This document shows, one piece after another, positions 8,050-17,340 of a stretch of DNA of 64,000 nucleotides. The stretch spans positions 310,001-374,000 of the forward strand of contig CANJTS010000002.1 in the NCBI GenBank assembly GCA_947477655.1, in the 5' to 3' direction. Source of the DNA: CAILUG01 sp903844415. GTDB lineage: Bacteria; Pseudomonadota; Gammaproteobacteria; Pseudomonadales; Pseudohongiellaceae. The stretch's first letter is position 1, and every line of letters begins with the position of its first letter. The position numbers and the translations under genes are program-made. A model generated the notes under the pieces. The model saw nothing but the letters and a program-made list of their open reading frames with translations, was not told the origin of the DNA and did not search any database.

Positions 8050-9639
8050 ATGCGGGCCTTCAAAACTCTGCTTATCCTGAGTCACCGCTACATTGGTATT
8101 CCCCTGAGCTTCATGTTTGTGGTGTGGTTTGTGTCTGCGTTTTTCATGATCTACACGGGTGGCATGCCCCGTGTTACTCCAGAAATGCAGGTCGACGGGG
8201 CTTCACCGATTGATTTCACCCGTGTGACGCTGACGCCGGGCCAGGCGCGGGATGTGGTCGGCTACACATCCAGTAATGTGAGTATGCGTAACCTGCTGGG
8301 CAGACCGGTTTACGAATTCTTCGAACCGGGTTACGACAACACCCTGGTCTTCGCCGACACAGGTGAAATAGTTGGTGCATTAAACGAAACACAGGCCGCA
8401 CGTGTAGCCAGCGACTTTCTCTCTATACCCCTAGAAAAATTTGGTTACGTGGGCATGATCGACGCCGTCGATCAGTGGACGCTGACGCAGCAAAGTGAAT
8501 TGCCGATGCACAAATTCACTGCCGCCGATGGCCTGGGTACCGAGGTGTACGTGTCACAAAATAATGCTGCTATCAGTGTTTACACCACGACGCAAAGCCG
8601 GGTGCTCGCCTGGCTTGGCACGATTCCGCACTGGCTTTATTTTACTTCGCTGCGTATTAATCAACCGCTCTGGTATGACATAGTCGTGTGGTCGGCAGGC
8701 CTTGGTTGTGTCATGGCGCTGCTCGGCCTTTGTCTTGGCTTTACGCAATTTCGCCAATCGCGACCGTTTCAACTTGCGCGTTCTATTCCCTATCAAGGAT
8801 TGATGCGTTGGCACTACATACTTGGCGTTGTATTCGGTTTGTTTACGCTGACCTGGGTGTTTAGCGGCTTGTTGTCGATGGAGCCTTATTCCTGGACCAA
8901 TTCACAAGGTGTTTCCTACGACCCTGCGGTGTATGCCCAAGGCGAGTTGGATCTCGCTGCATTCCCAGTCGTCACTACCTATGATTGGGATGTGTTGGGC
9001 GCGGGGTATGAAATCAAGCAGGTGGATTTCCAATGGATCGGCGGCCAGCCCTATCTGCTGGCCAGCTACAGTGTGCCAATCGATGCTAAGTCGGAAAAAC
9101 GCGATCGTTTGCATCAGCCCTACAACATAGCCGGACAGTCTGATGCAAAGAGCATTCTGATCAACGCAAACAGTGGTCGGCTGGTAACCGGTTTTGATCA
9201 GGCAGATCTAGTGACCAAACTTGATAACTCAATAGCAGAGGCCGTCACTGAAGTTACCCTGCTCGACAACTATGACGACTACTATTATTCGCGCGGTGGT
9301 CAGTTGCCCTTGCCGGCGTTACGGGTGAAATTCGACGATCCCGCGCAGAGCTGGATTTACGTAGATCCCGAACTCAGCCAGGTGCTGACACTGGTCACCA
9401 AGTTCAGCCGGGTCGAACGCTGGCTGTACAACGGGCTGCACAGTCTCGATTTTGCTTTCTGGTATAACAAACGTCCGCTTTGGGATATCGGTGTGATTGC
9501 GTTACTGCTCGGCGGCCTTGGTACCAGTATGTTAGGCCTCTATTTCGGCCTACGCAGACTCAAGCTTGACACCATTACCCTCATACACAGACTCAAAGGA
9601 ATGACCTCGGTCTCGAAAGCTGTGCATGCCAATCAGTAA
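8050..9639 (+). CDS. PepSY-associated transmembrane protein
   Basis: 530 residues from the ATG at 8050, which has GAGGT about ten bases upstream. An in-frame ATG at 7999 would add 17 residues that do not look like a leader. A membrane helix lies near the N-terminus (IPLSFMFVVWFVSAFFMIYTG), with two or three more in the centre and one near the C-terminus. Between them are large periplasmic regions with PepSY-like character, for example a segment around LLDNYDDYYYS. PepSY_TM proteins are often linked to iron uptake or to membrane-bound reductases, but here no TonB receptor or iron gene is adjacent. The role is therefore unassigned beyond a multi-pass inner-membrane protein. Confidence 0.75.
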   Translation: MRAFKTLLILSHRYIGIPLSFMFVVWFVSAFFMIYTGGMPRVTPEMQVDGASPIDFTRVTLTPGQARDVVGYTSSNVSMRNLLGRPVYEFFEPGYDNTLVFADTGEIVGALNETQAARVASDFLSIPLEKFGYVGMIDAVDQWTLTQQSELPMHKFTAADGLGTEVYVSQNNAAISVYTTTQSRVLAWLGTIPHWLYFTSLRINQPLWYDIVVWSAGLGCVMALLGLCLGFTQFRQSRPFQLARSIPYQGLMRWHYILGVVFGLFTLTWVFSGLLSMEPYSWTNSQGVSYDPAVYAQGELDLAAFPVVTTYDWDVLGAGYEIKQVDFQWIGGQPYLLASYSVPIDAKSEKRDRLHQPYNIAGQSDAKSILINANSGRLVTGFDQADLVTKLDNSIAEAVTEVTLLDNYDDYYYSRGGQLPLPALRVKFDDPAQSWIYVDPELSQVLTLVTKFSRVERWLYNGLHSLDFAFWYNKRPLWDIGVIALLLGGLGTSMLGLYFGLRRLKLDTITLIHRLKGMTSVSKAVHANQ

Positions 9640-9821
9640 TCTAGTTGTCTGTAGATTATCTGCCAGCATTTTGTTACTTACGCGCCAGGTTGAGAGCTAT
9701 AAATACGGTTGAGGGTGAGAAAGGGGTGATAGCTTAGCTACCTGGTTGATCGACTATAAGCAGATTAGGTCATATCTAAATTGAAGTAGGGAGCGGGGAT
9801 TGTTTGTACCCTTATGAAGCT

Positions 9822-9851
9822 TTGGTCGTCCTGCACGTGCAGGACGACCAA
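9822..9851. repeat. 30-bp perfect palindrome between convergent genes
   Basis: TTGGTCGTCCTGCAC at 9822-9836 is immediately followed by its exact reverse complement at 9837-9851, with no spacer. It lies 183 bases after the PepSY gene and 18 bases before the end of the minus-strand PQQ dehydrogenase gene. As RNA it could fold into a strong hairpin from either strand and may serve as a bidirectional terminator or a 3'-end protector, but neither side has a T-run. A protein-binding site is the alternative. Confidence 0.7.
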
Positions 9852-9868
9852 GCATATAAAGTCAGCTA

Positions 9869-12073
9869 TCAATTTTCAGTTGTAGTTTCTGTTTCCTCAT
9901 GTGGCTGTTCTGCTGCCGGTTCTACGGTTTCTATTACGGTTGGTGCTTGTTGTGCCGCCAAGGCTTCAGTCGCGCGCGATATCAGGTAAGCGCGTAATGC
10001 GGCGGTGTCAGCGGCTTGCAAACGGTCAGCAAAACTTACCATGCCGCGTTCCTGGCGCACACCCCCTAGCACGATGGAGTCAAAACCTTCCTGCGAATGT
10101 AACATTGGGCTGACCAGCAGGTTGGGGAAGTTGGCGCCTCTTGCTGCACCACCATTGCCATGGCAAGTGGTGCAGTGCTGGTTGTAATGTTCTTCACCAG
10201 CCAACACTTCTTCCGCGCTCGCTGTGAGTGGCGGTGGGTTAAGTACAGGTGCGGTAAAACTCACTGGTTCGGGTAGCACAGCCGCACCGTCTAGGGTAAA
10301 TACCATCAGGCGAGCGTGGTTTGGCGCGTAATAATTACCCGCCTGATTGATGCCTACACTCGCAGCAACATACTGCTTGCCGTCTAGTTCATAAGTAATC
10401 GGCGCAGCCACCATGCCGGTTTGGGTTTCGAACTGCCAAACTTTGGCACCAGTAGCGACATCGTAAGCGCGGAATTCGTTGTTGTTGTTGCCACCACCGG
10501 AGAACACCAGACCACCTGCGGTGGATAGCAAGCTACCTGTGGGGCCCGGTAACTCTTCACTGCGCCATACTTCTTTGCCCGCGATGGGATCCCAAGCCAC
10601 TACAAAACCCACGAATTCACGGGGTTGATCGGGATTTTCACGGTAGAAGGCAGCGCTGGCACTCATATCAATGCCAAGGTTGGTACCCGCCGGATTGGGG
10701 GTGAATTTTTCCATACTTTTCATAACGAAATAAGCACGCTGGGCAGCGATGTAAATCAGGCCTGTTTCTGGGTTGAAGGCATTTGCATGCCAGCCGTGTG
10801 CACCCTGTACACCCGGTGCCAGATTAAAAATTTTATCGCGGTCATAACGCGCTTCGGGCACTTCAATAGGCCGGCCAGTCACCATATCCACACCGGTTGC
10901 CCAGTTAACTTCTGTGAAAGGATCGGCTTTTAATAGCTCGCCAGTGCCTGCGTCTAGCACATACATAAAGCCATTTTTGTTGGGTTGTACCAGAACATGT
11001 CGCTGCTCACCGTTGAAAGCGAGATCAAGCAACATCATGGGGCTCATCGCATCGTAATCCCAGGTGTCACCCGGTGTGGTTTGATAGTGCCATGCGTATG
11101 CGCCGGTATCGGCATTCACAGCCAAGATGGAGGCAACAAACAGGTTATCACCGCCATTGGGGTCACGCACCCGCTGATCCCAGGGTGTACCGTTACCGGT
11201 TCCAAACATCACCAAATTGTTTACTTCATCGAACACGATGGCATCCCAGACGGTACCTCCCCCGCCTAATTCCCACCATTTACCACTCCAGGATTTGGCA
11301 GCCAAAGCCATTTGTGGTGTTTCAAAACCAAGTTCTGGGTTACCAGGCACGGTATAGACGCGCCACAGATCTGCACCGGTGCGGGCATCATAAGCACCGA
11401 GATAGCCGCGTACGCCAAATTCGCTGCCAGAGTTACCAATCAACACTTGGCCTTTGATTACACGTGGTGCGCTGGTGACTGTGTATAGTTTGCTTTGATC
11501 GACTGTAAGTTTGCGCCAGGCTTCGGTACCAGTCTTGGCGTCGATGGCAATAAGATAACCATCGAGAGTGCCCACAAATATGTTGCCTTCAAAAGCCGCA
11601 ATACCGCGGTTAACTATTCCACAACATACTTTAATGGCAGTTTCGCCAGGTGTTTTTGGGTCGAATTGCCATAATTGCGTGCCTGTACGAGCATCGTAGG
11701 CATAGACTTTGCTCCAAGCAGTAGATACATAAATCACGCCATCGATGTACAAGGGTGTGCCTTGTTGTGACAAATTAGTATCGTAGTCTGCGTACCAACC
11801 CAAACCAAGTTGACTGACAGTATCGCGGTTGATCTGGTTGAGAGGGCTGTAATGGCGCTCTTCATAGGTGCCACCTACTGACATCCATTGCGAGGGTTCA
11901 GCGGCCGCGTTGAGCAGACGTTCTTGTGTGACATTGGCAGCAGTGGCTGTTGGTGCGGATGCTGGTTCATTGACATTGCTATCGGTTTGCGACGACTCCT
12001 GTTGGGCAGGCTGACAACCTGTGAGCAGCGTAAGGGCTAATGCACCTAAGGTAAAAAATCGGATATTGGTCAT
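9869..12073 (-). CDS. PQQ-dependent quinohaemoprotein alcohol dehydrogenase, lipoprotein
   Basis: 734 residues. The signal is of the lipoprotein type with Cys20 in LLTGC. The large central region is an eight-bladed PQQ propeller with repeated W-docking motifs (AxDxxTGxxxW). The adjacent cysteines CC at 150-151 form the vicinal disulfide ring of PQQ alcohol dehydrogenases, and the conserved GGDN and WDYD segments follow. A C-terminal cytochrome c domain has the haem motif CTTCH at 634-638 and a probable axial Met at about 678. It should oxidise alcohols or aldehydes in the periplasm and pass electrons through its haem to the respiratory chain. GAGAGGAAG precedes the start. The gene diverges from the MBL/DUF1592/DUF1552 genes. 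No PQQ synthesis genes are in the window. Confidence 0.93.
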   Translation of the reverse strand: MTNIRFFTLGALALTLLTGCQPAQQESSQTDSNVNEPASAPTATAANVTQERLLNAAAEPSQWMSVGGTYEERHYSPLNQINRDTVSQLGLGWYADYDTNLSQQGTPLYIDGVIYVSTAWSKVYAYDARTGTQLWQFDPKTPGETAIKVCCGIVNRGIAAFEGNIFVGTLDGYLIAIDAKTGTEAWRKLTVDQSKLYTVTSAPRVIKGQVLIGNSGSEFGVRGYLGAYDARTGADLWRVYTVPGNPELGFETPQMALAAKSWSGKWWELGGGGTVWDAIVFDEVNNLVMFGTGNGTPWDQRVRDPNGGDNLFVASILAVNADTGAYAWHYQTTPGDTWDYDAMSPMMLLDLAFNGEQRHVLVQPNKNGFMYVLDAGTGELLKADPFTEVNWATGVDMVTGRPIEVPEARYDRDKIFNLAPGVQGAHGWHANAFNPETGLIYIAAQRAYFVMKSMEKFTPNPAGTNLGIDMSASAAFYRENPDQPREFVGFVVAWDPIAGKEVWRSEELPGPTGSLLSTAGGLVFSGGGNNNNEFRAYDVATGAKVWQFETQTGMVAAPITYELDGKQYVAASVGINQAGNYYAPNHARLMVFTLDGAAVLPEPVSFTAPVLNPPPLTASAEEVLAGEEHYNQHCTTCHGNGGAARGANFPNLLVSPMLHSQEGFDSIVLGGVRQERGMVSFADRLQAADTAALRAYLISRATEALAAQQAPTVIETVEPAAEQPHEETETTTEN

Positions 12074-12394
12074 GCTTGCTTCCTCTCAAAAAGAGTATGT
12101 TTTTGAATTAGTGTTGTTGATGACAACCTTTGCCTTTCAGCTTACTAGATTGGCGGTGACAAAGTAACAGGGAGTATATAGTGCTGTTGCTCACTATGGG
12201 CAAAATAAAGTGCAGTAAGATTGGTGTGGAAAAGATGACAAGAAAAGGATCAATTTTGATAAAAAACAAACAGATTTATAGAGGGTAAAGCACATCTAGC
12301 AAGACTTTCTGTCGATTAGAGAAGGTGATAGGCTGAGCGTATTAAGGTCCTGTGTTGTACGGCGCTTAACAGGTTTTAATCAAAGAGGCTGTGA
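12074..12394. other. Divergent intergenic region of the PQQ dehydrogenase and MBL-fold genes
   Basis: 321 bases with no supported gene. It is A+T-rich and must hold the promoters of both flanking units. A loose -35-like TTGATA occurs near 12257, followed by an AT-rich stretch, but spacing is imperfect and no promoter is claimed. No clear inverted repeat or operator stands out. Confidence 0.4.
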
Positions 12395-13315
12395 ATGCGA
12401 AATTTAGTGAAAAATCTACTGTTGATTACAGTTGCCTCAGTTTGTATGCAAAGTTTGTCTGCGCTGGCCGTTGAAAATTTCACCTCCGAGCCGGTGGCAG
12501 AATTTATTCATCTAATCAAAGGGCCAAGTGGCAATACACTGGTGGCTGTTGATACCGATGGCTTAATTCTGGTGGAGGGAGTGCCTGCCGAATTTGCCGC
12601 CGAATATCTAGCGTTTGTTAAAAAACTTACCAAAGAAACAAGAATTCTTAGCTTGGTCAACACACACTGGCATCCTCATTCCAGCGGCTTGAATGCGACA
12701 TTGGCAGCTGCAGGAGTAGAGATCATTTCTCACGCCAATACCAAACAATGGCTGGGGGCAACCATCCGTAAGCGTGGTGAAGAAGTTGTTCACACTCCAG
12801 TGCCCAAAGACGCACTGCCCACACAGACTTTTTATGACAAATATTCCATACCCTTCCGCGCTTCCACTATTGAACTCGGGTATCTCTTGCACGCGCATAC
12901 CGATGGGGATATCTACGCATTTTTTCCTGCGCAGAATATTCTTTACACAGGGCCTGCTGTGCGTACTGACACCTGGAGCACAGTGGACGAAACAACTAAT
13001 GGTTTTATTGGTGGACTGATGGATGGCTTAGACCAACTCACCGGTTTGATCAATACCGACACCACAATAATTCCTGCCGGTGGACCGGTACTCGACAAAG
13101 CAGGTTTCGAAACTCAGTTAGCCTTGTACAAAAATCTGATGGAACAAATGGTAGCTTTGTTGCGGCAGAGTCGCAGTGTCGAAGAAGTAGTGATCGCTAA
13201 TCCTGCTATTGGACTAAAACCAGAGTGGGGCTCACCTGACGATTTTCTGGATCAGGGCTTCCGCAGTTTTTATGGACACCTGCGTAATAGTCGTCATGTT
13301 GGCACAATGCCATAA
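12395..13315 (+). CDS. MBL-fold hydrolase-like exported protein with incomplete metal site
   Basis: 306 residues with a Sec signal peptide ending near LSALA (about residue 25). The fold is that of SoxH/quinoprotein-relay metallo-beta-lactamase proteins: a VNTHWH segment, a later HTDGD and a C-terminal PAGGPVLDKAGF. The usual HxHxDH zinc motif reads HWHPHS at residues 91-96, so the Asp is His and the last His is Ser. The C-terminal PGHG that normally supplies a ligand reads PAGG. Catalysis by the standard two-metal mechanism is therefore doubtful. The protein may bind one metal or act as a binding partner. It starts the plus-strand unit that continues with the DUF1592 and DUF1552 genes. Confidence 0.8.
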   Translation: MRNLVKNLLLITVASVCMQSLSALAVENFTSEPVAEFIHLIKGPSGNTLVAVDTDGLILVEGVPAEFAAEYLAFVKKLTKETRILSLVNTHWHPHSSGLNATLAAAGVEIISHANTKQWLGATIRKRGEEVVHTPVPKDALPTQTFYDKYSIPFRASTIELGYLLHAHTDGDIYAFFPAQNILYTGPAVRTDTWSTVDETTNGFIGGLMDGLDQLTGLINTDTTIIPAGGPVLDKAGFETQLALYKNLMEQMVALLRQSRSVEEVVIANPAIGLKPEWGSPDDFLDQGFRSFYGHLRNSRHVGTMP

Positions 13316-13356
13316 ATTGCAGGCGCTAAAATCTACAAAAATTGATGAGAATTAAC

Positions 13357-15804
13357 ATGCTTAAATATAAGGTTCGGGCAGTTGTTTTGCTAAGTTCTGC
13401 TCTGCTATTGCAGACAGTCGCTTATGCCGAACCCACCGAACATGCCAGTGCCGTTGCCGATTCGTTTGATCGTATCAATGAAGCCGAGCAGAAATTTAAT
13501 TTTCTCGACGAAAACTGCATGGACTGTCATAACGCAGAAGATTGGGCCGGTAGTCTAGCATTTGATCTGATTGCTCCCACTGAAATAGCCGATAATGTTG
13601 CGGTGTGGGAAAAAGTAATTAATAAACTACAAGGCAGAATGATGCCGCCCGCCGGGCAACCACGGCCTGATAATGCTCAGACCGATGAGTTCATCACCTG
13701 GGTGGAAGACTATTTAAATCATGCTGCTGCCGGTCAGCGGCAGGTGGGAAGTGTGGGGTTGCATCGTCTCAACCGGAAGGAGTACGCAAATGCTGTGCGT
13801 GATTTATTCGGCGTTACTGTAGATCCCAACGCATTGTTACCCTCTGACGCTTCGGTCGAGGGTTTTGACAATGTTGCAGAGGCTCTGCGTGTATCCCCTT
13901 CATTTTTGGATCAGTCGCTGATTGCTGCGCGTGTAGTTGTGGCGCAGGCGGTTGGTAATCCGGCTCCAAGAGCGGGTGGCACGACTTATCGTGTTGATAG
14001 TCAGGCTGGCCAATATGCCCACATTAGCGGTTTGCCATTGGGCACTCGCGGCGGCATGGCAGTAGATCATTATTTTCCCGCTGATGGTGAGTATCTACTA
14101 AACATCGGTAATCTCGCACAAGCACTGTGGGTCTTTAATCAAGAATTTACACACACTCTGATTGCAACCTTAGACGGTGTCAGGTTTTTTGAGCTTGAGA
14201 TAGGCGGTGCTAAAGATTTGCAAGCAATCGATCAGATAGGCGACCCGGCCGTTGATGAGATCAACGGCAGAATGAAAAATATTCCATTTACTGCCACTGC
14301 TGGCCCACACAAGCTGGTCATAACATTTATCCACCGTTCATTTGCAGAATTTGAGGGTAATCTTCATTCACTCACTCCAGGTGGCGGTGAAAATATCATT
14401 GCGCTTAATTCCGTAGAAGTGCAGGGGCCATTTAATCCAACTGGACTGAGTGCAACACCTGCTCGCAATAAAATATTTACCTGTTATCCCACGGCTAGTG
14501 ACCAAGAATCTGCTTGCGCACAACAAATTATTGGACAAGTTGCCCGTTTGGCTTTTCGCGGGCCGGTAGAAGCAACAGATTTGGATCGCCTCTTGGCGAT
14601 TTACGAGACCACAAGTAGTGCTGAGGGTTTCGATCTTGGTGTGCGACGCGCGTTGACCGCCATCATTGCTAGTCCAAAATTTGTATACCGGATGGAATCA
14701 GCACCTCTAGGCGCTGAACCTGGTTCTATTCATCGTTTGTCTGATATACAACTGGCTTCACGGCTGTCGTTTTTCTTGTGGAGCAGTATTCCTGATGTCC
14801 AGTTGCTAGATTTGGCTGACGCCGGAAAATTAAGTGATCCTGCCATCTTGCGTGCCCAGGTTGAACGTATGTTGCAAGATCCAAGAGCGGAAACCCTCGC
14901 CTCTAACTTTACATATCAATGGCTGGAAATGGGTGCGCTCGATGACATTGAGCCCGATCCGGCTTTGTTCCGTGATGTGGATCGCGGTGTGCGTGAGCTG
15001 TTCAAGACTGAACTTGATTTTCTAGCGCGTGATGTGTTGCTTAGTAATAATCCGGTAACTAATCTGCTGACGGCAAACTATAGCTTTCTCAATGAACGTC
15101 TCGCATTGCATTACGGTATAAACAGTGTGAAAGGAGATGAGTTTAGACGAGTGGAACTCGACGATAGCAGCCGTTATGGTCTGTTGGGGAAAGGTGCATT
15201 GTTGATGGTGTCTTCTTATCCTGACCGCACCTCACCCGTGTTACGCGGTGCTTATGTGCTTGAACATTTGATGGGCACTCCGCCGCCACTACCCCCGCCC
15301 AATGTAGAAGCTTTGGTCGAAAATAAAGTCGGTACCAAACAAATGACAGTGCGCGAACGTCTTGAAGTACATCGTGACAATCCAACCTGTGCTGCCTGCC
15401 ATGGTTTCATTGATCCGCTTGGATTTGCCCTGGAAGGTTTTGATGCTGTGGGCCGCAAACGTACAATTGATCGGACTGTCGGTGCGTCAATAGATACATC
15501 GGGTGTATTACCAGACGGCAGTAGTATTTCTAATATCAACGATCTACGCGATTCATTACTTGCCAGACCGCAATTATTCGCGGAAAACCTGGCTGAAAAA
15601 CTTATGCTCTATGCGCTTGGCCGACCACTTGAACCACAAGACATGCCCACAGTACGCCACATAGTTTCAAGTTCCGCACAAGCGGATTATCGGTTCTACG
15701 ATATTGTGCAAGGCATTGTGAGTAGCGATCAGTTTTTGTTTGTGCAGGAACCCCTGCCGCTGGTTGAAGAGCCAGCTGAACCAGTAGTCGCAGTGGTCAA
15801 TTAA
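13357..15804 (+). CDS. DUF1592-type exported c-haem protein (DUF1587/1592/1588/1585 family)
   Basis: 815 residues from the ATG at 13357, which has GAGA six bases upstream; an ATG at 13345 and a TTG at 13342 are alternatives without a ribosome-binding site. A Sec signal peptide ends near AYA. Next is a cytochrome c-like motif CMDCH with a distal MMPP, then the DUF1587 helix region (LHRLNRKEYANAVRDLFGV), a beta-rich centre, and the DUF1592 segment. The DUF1588 region has a second CxxCH (CAACHGF) before IDPLGFALEGFD, and DUF1585 ends the protein. This multi-domain family is abundant in Planctomycetes and is usually paired with DUF1552, as here. It is presumably a periplasmic electron-transfer or oxidative enzyme, but no activity is established from sequence. 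Confidence 0.88.
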   Translation: MLKYKVRAVVLLSSALLLQTVAYAEPTEHASAVADSFDRINEAEQKFNFLDENCMDCHNAEDWAGSLAFDLIAPTEIADNVAVWEKVINKLQGRMMPPAGQPRPDNAQTDEFITWVEDYLNHAAAGQRQVGSVGLHRLNRKEYANAVRDLFGVTVDPNALLPSDASVEGFDNVAEALRVSPSFLDQSLIAARVVVAQAVGNPAPRAGGTTYRVDSQAGQYAHISGLPLGTRGGMAVDHYFPADGEYLLNIGNLAQALWVFNQEFTHTLIATLDGVRFFELEIGGAKDLQAIDQIGDPAVDEINGRMKNIPFTATAGPHKLVITFIHRSFAEFEGNLHSLTPGGGENIIALNSVEVQGPFNPTGLSATPARNKIFTCYPTASDQESACAQQIIGQVARLAFRGPVEATDLDRLLAIYETTSSAEGFDLGVRRALTAIIASPKFVYRMESAPLGAEPGSIHRLSDIQLASRLSFFLWSSIPDVQLLDLADAGKLSDPAILRAQVERMLQDPRAETLASNFTYQWLEMGALDDIEPDPALFRDVDRGVRELFKTELDFLARDVLLSNNPVTNLLTANYSFLNERLALHYGINSVKGDEFRRVELDDSSRYGLLGKGALLMVSSYPDRTSPVLRGAYVLEHLMGTPPPLPPPNVEALVENKVGTKQMTVRERLEVHRDNPTCAACHGFIDPLGFALEGFDAVGRKRTIDRTVGASIDTSGVLPDGSSISNINDLRDSLLARPQLFAENLAEKLMLYALGRPLEPQDMPTVRHIVSSSAQADYRFYDIVQGIVSSDQFLFVQEPLPLVEEPAEPVVAVVN

Positions 15805-15919
15805 TTTTAATGCAAGCGTATTTGTTGTAGTCAGTCTAAAAGAATTAATGCAAATGCTATAGGGGTCAGCAAAGACTGACATTCAACTACAAAGTATAAA
15901 AATGCAGGGGAGTAGCCCA

Positions 15920-17200
15920 ATGTTTATAACAAAAAAACATCTATCACGACGCCATGTGTTGCGCGGCATGGGTGCCAGCATTGCACTGCCATTCATGGAC
16001 GCGATGGTGCCCGCTGCTACTGCACAAACAGCGGCGAATTTACGTCTGGGATTTGTATACGTGCCGCATGGTGCCGTGCATGACCGTTTTGTACCTGCTG
16101 CAACCGGCAAAGATTTTGAGATCACCAAAATTCTGGAATCACTTACAGATTTTCGTGAACACATTACTATCGTCAGCGGTTTGCGCAATAAACCTGGTGA
16201 AAGCCCCGATCCTCACGCCATCAAAGCCGGCACTTGGTTGCGCTGTGTTGCACCCGAAGGCACTGCTAATCCCGAGGATGGTGTCAGTTGTGACCAGATG
16301 GCTGCGCGTATTCTTGGTACCCAAACACCATTTCCCTCGCTAGAAGTGTCTACTCTGGAAGGTGGCGCGGGTAGTTTTGCCTCTACAATTGCTTTCAAAA
16401 CACCGGATCAGCCACTGCCTATGGAAGGTAATCCACGCAAGTTGTACTACCGTTTGTTCGGGCAGGGCGATACCAATCAGGAGCGTGCTGCAATATCCAG
16501 CGAAACCGGCAGCTTACTGGATTTTGTGCTGGCAGATGCCAACAGTCTCAACAAGCAATTAGGCGCGAATGACCGGGTGATGATGGATGAATACCTGCAA
16601 TCTGTACGCGAAATCGAAATGCAAATGCAAAAACTAGCCGAACAGGATTTGTCGGGTGTTGAAATACCGGATGCTCCCGTTGGCACACCAGGTGCTTTCC
16701 CTGCTCATCTGGACTTAATGTACAGTCTGATGGCGCTGGCCTACCAAGCTGATCTCACGCGCGTAATTACTTTTATGTCGGACCGTGAAGTCAGTATGCG
16801 AACTTTCACACACATCGGTATCTCCGACGCTTTCCATCCTTTGTCGCATCATCAGAACGACCCTGCCAAGCTTGATCGACTGTCCACAGTACAAGCCTGG
16901 TATGCCTCAGCTTTTGGCAAGTTTGTAAAAACCTTGGCAGCAATGCCGGATGGAGACGGCTCGGTACTCGATCACTCCATGTTGCTGTACGGAAGCGGCA
17001 TGGCCAACAGTAACCTACACAATAATGATCCTATACCAGCTGTCATTGTGGGACGCGGTGCTGGACGCCTCAAAGGTGGCCAACATTTAGCATTTGCGCA
17101 AGACACGCCGTTAGCTAACCTGATGCTGACCATGCTCGACAAAGCCAACGTCGAAGTTGATCACTTTGGCGACAGCACCGGGTTACTTGCCGACCTGTAG
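15920..17200 (+). CDS. DUF1552 protein, Tat-exported
   Basis: 426 residues from the ATG at 15920, chosen because GGGGAG lies about ten bases upstream; an earlier ATG at 15902 adds only six residues. The N-terminus has a twin-arginine signal (SRRHVLRGMGASIALPF), so the protein is probably exported folded and may carry a cofactor. The rest matches DUF1552, a family related to the alkaline-phosphatase-like/DUF1501 fold, with GFVYVPHGA near the start, HHQNDPAK in the second half and a C-terminal LLYGSGMANSN. It follows the DUF1592 gene by 115 bases, the usual pairing. Its function is unknown. The pairing implies a shared process with the c-haem partner. Confidence 0.88.
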   Translation: MFITKKHLSRRHVLRGMGASIALPFMDAMVPAATAQTAANLRLGFVYVPHGAVHDRFVPAATGKDFEITKILESLTDFREHITIVSGLRNKPGESPDPHAIKAGTWLRCVAPEGTANPEDGVSCDQMAARILGTQTPFPSLEVSTLEGGAGSFASTIAFKTPDQPLPMEGNPRKLYYRLFGQGDTNQERAAISSETGSLLDFVLADANSLNKQLGANDRVMMDEYLQSVREIEMQMQKLAEQDLSGVEIPDAPVGTPGAFPAHLDLMYSLMALAYQADLTRVITFMSDREVSMRTFTHIGISDAFHPLSHHQNDPAKLDRLSTVQAWYASAFGKFVKTLAAMPDGDGSVLDHSMLLYGSGMANSNLHNNDPIPAVIVGRGAGRLKGGQHLAFAQDTPLANLMLTMLDKANVEVDHFGDSTGLLADL

Positions 17201-17340
17201 ATTCTGAAACCGAATAGAGACCGGAAACATTTTTGTACAGACAAAATTAAATCCGGTTTGGTTTGTTGTGAAATTAAATGCGCTTGATTTTTTTATTTTT
17301 CCAAACTAAAAGTTGCCAGTTCAACAAGATTTTGACCACT

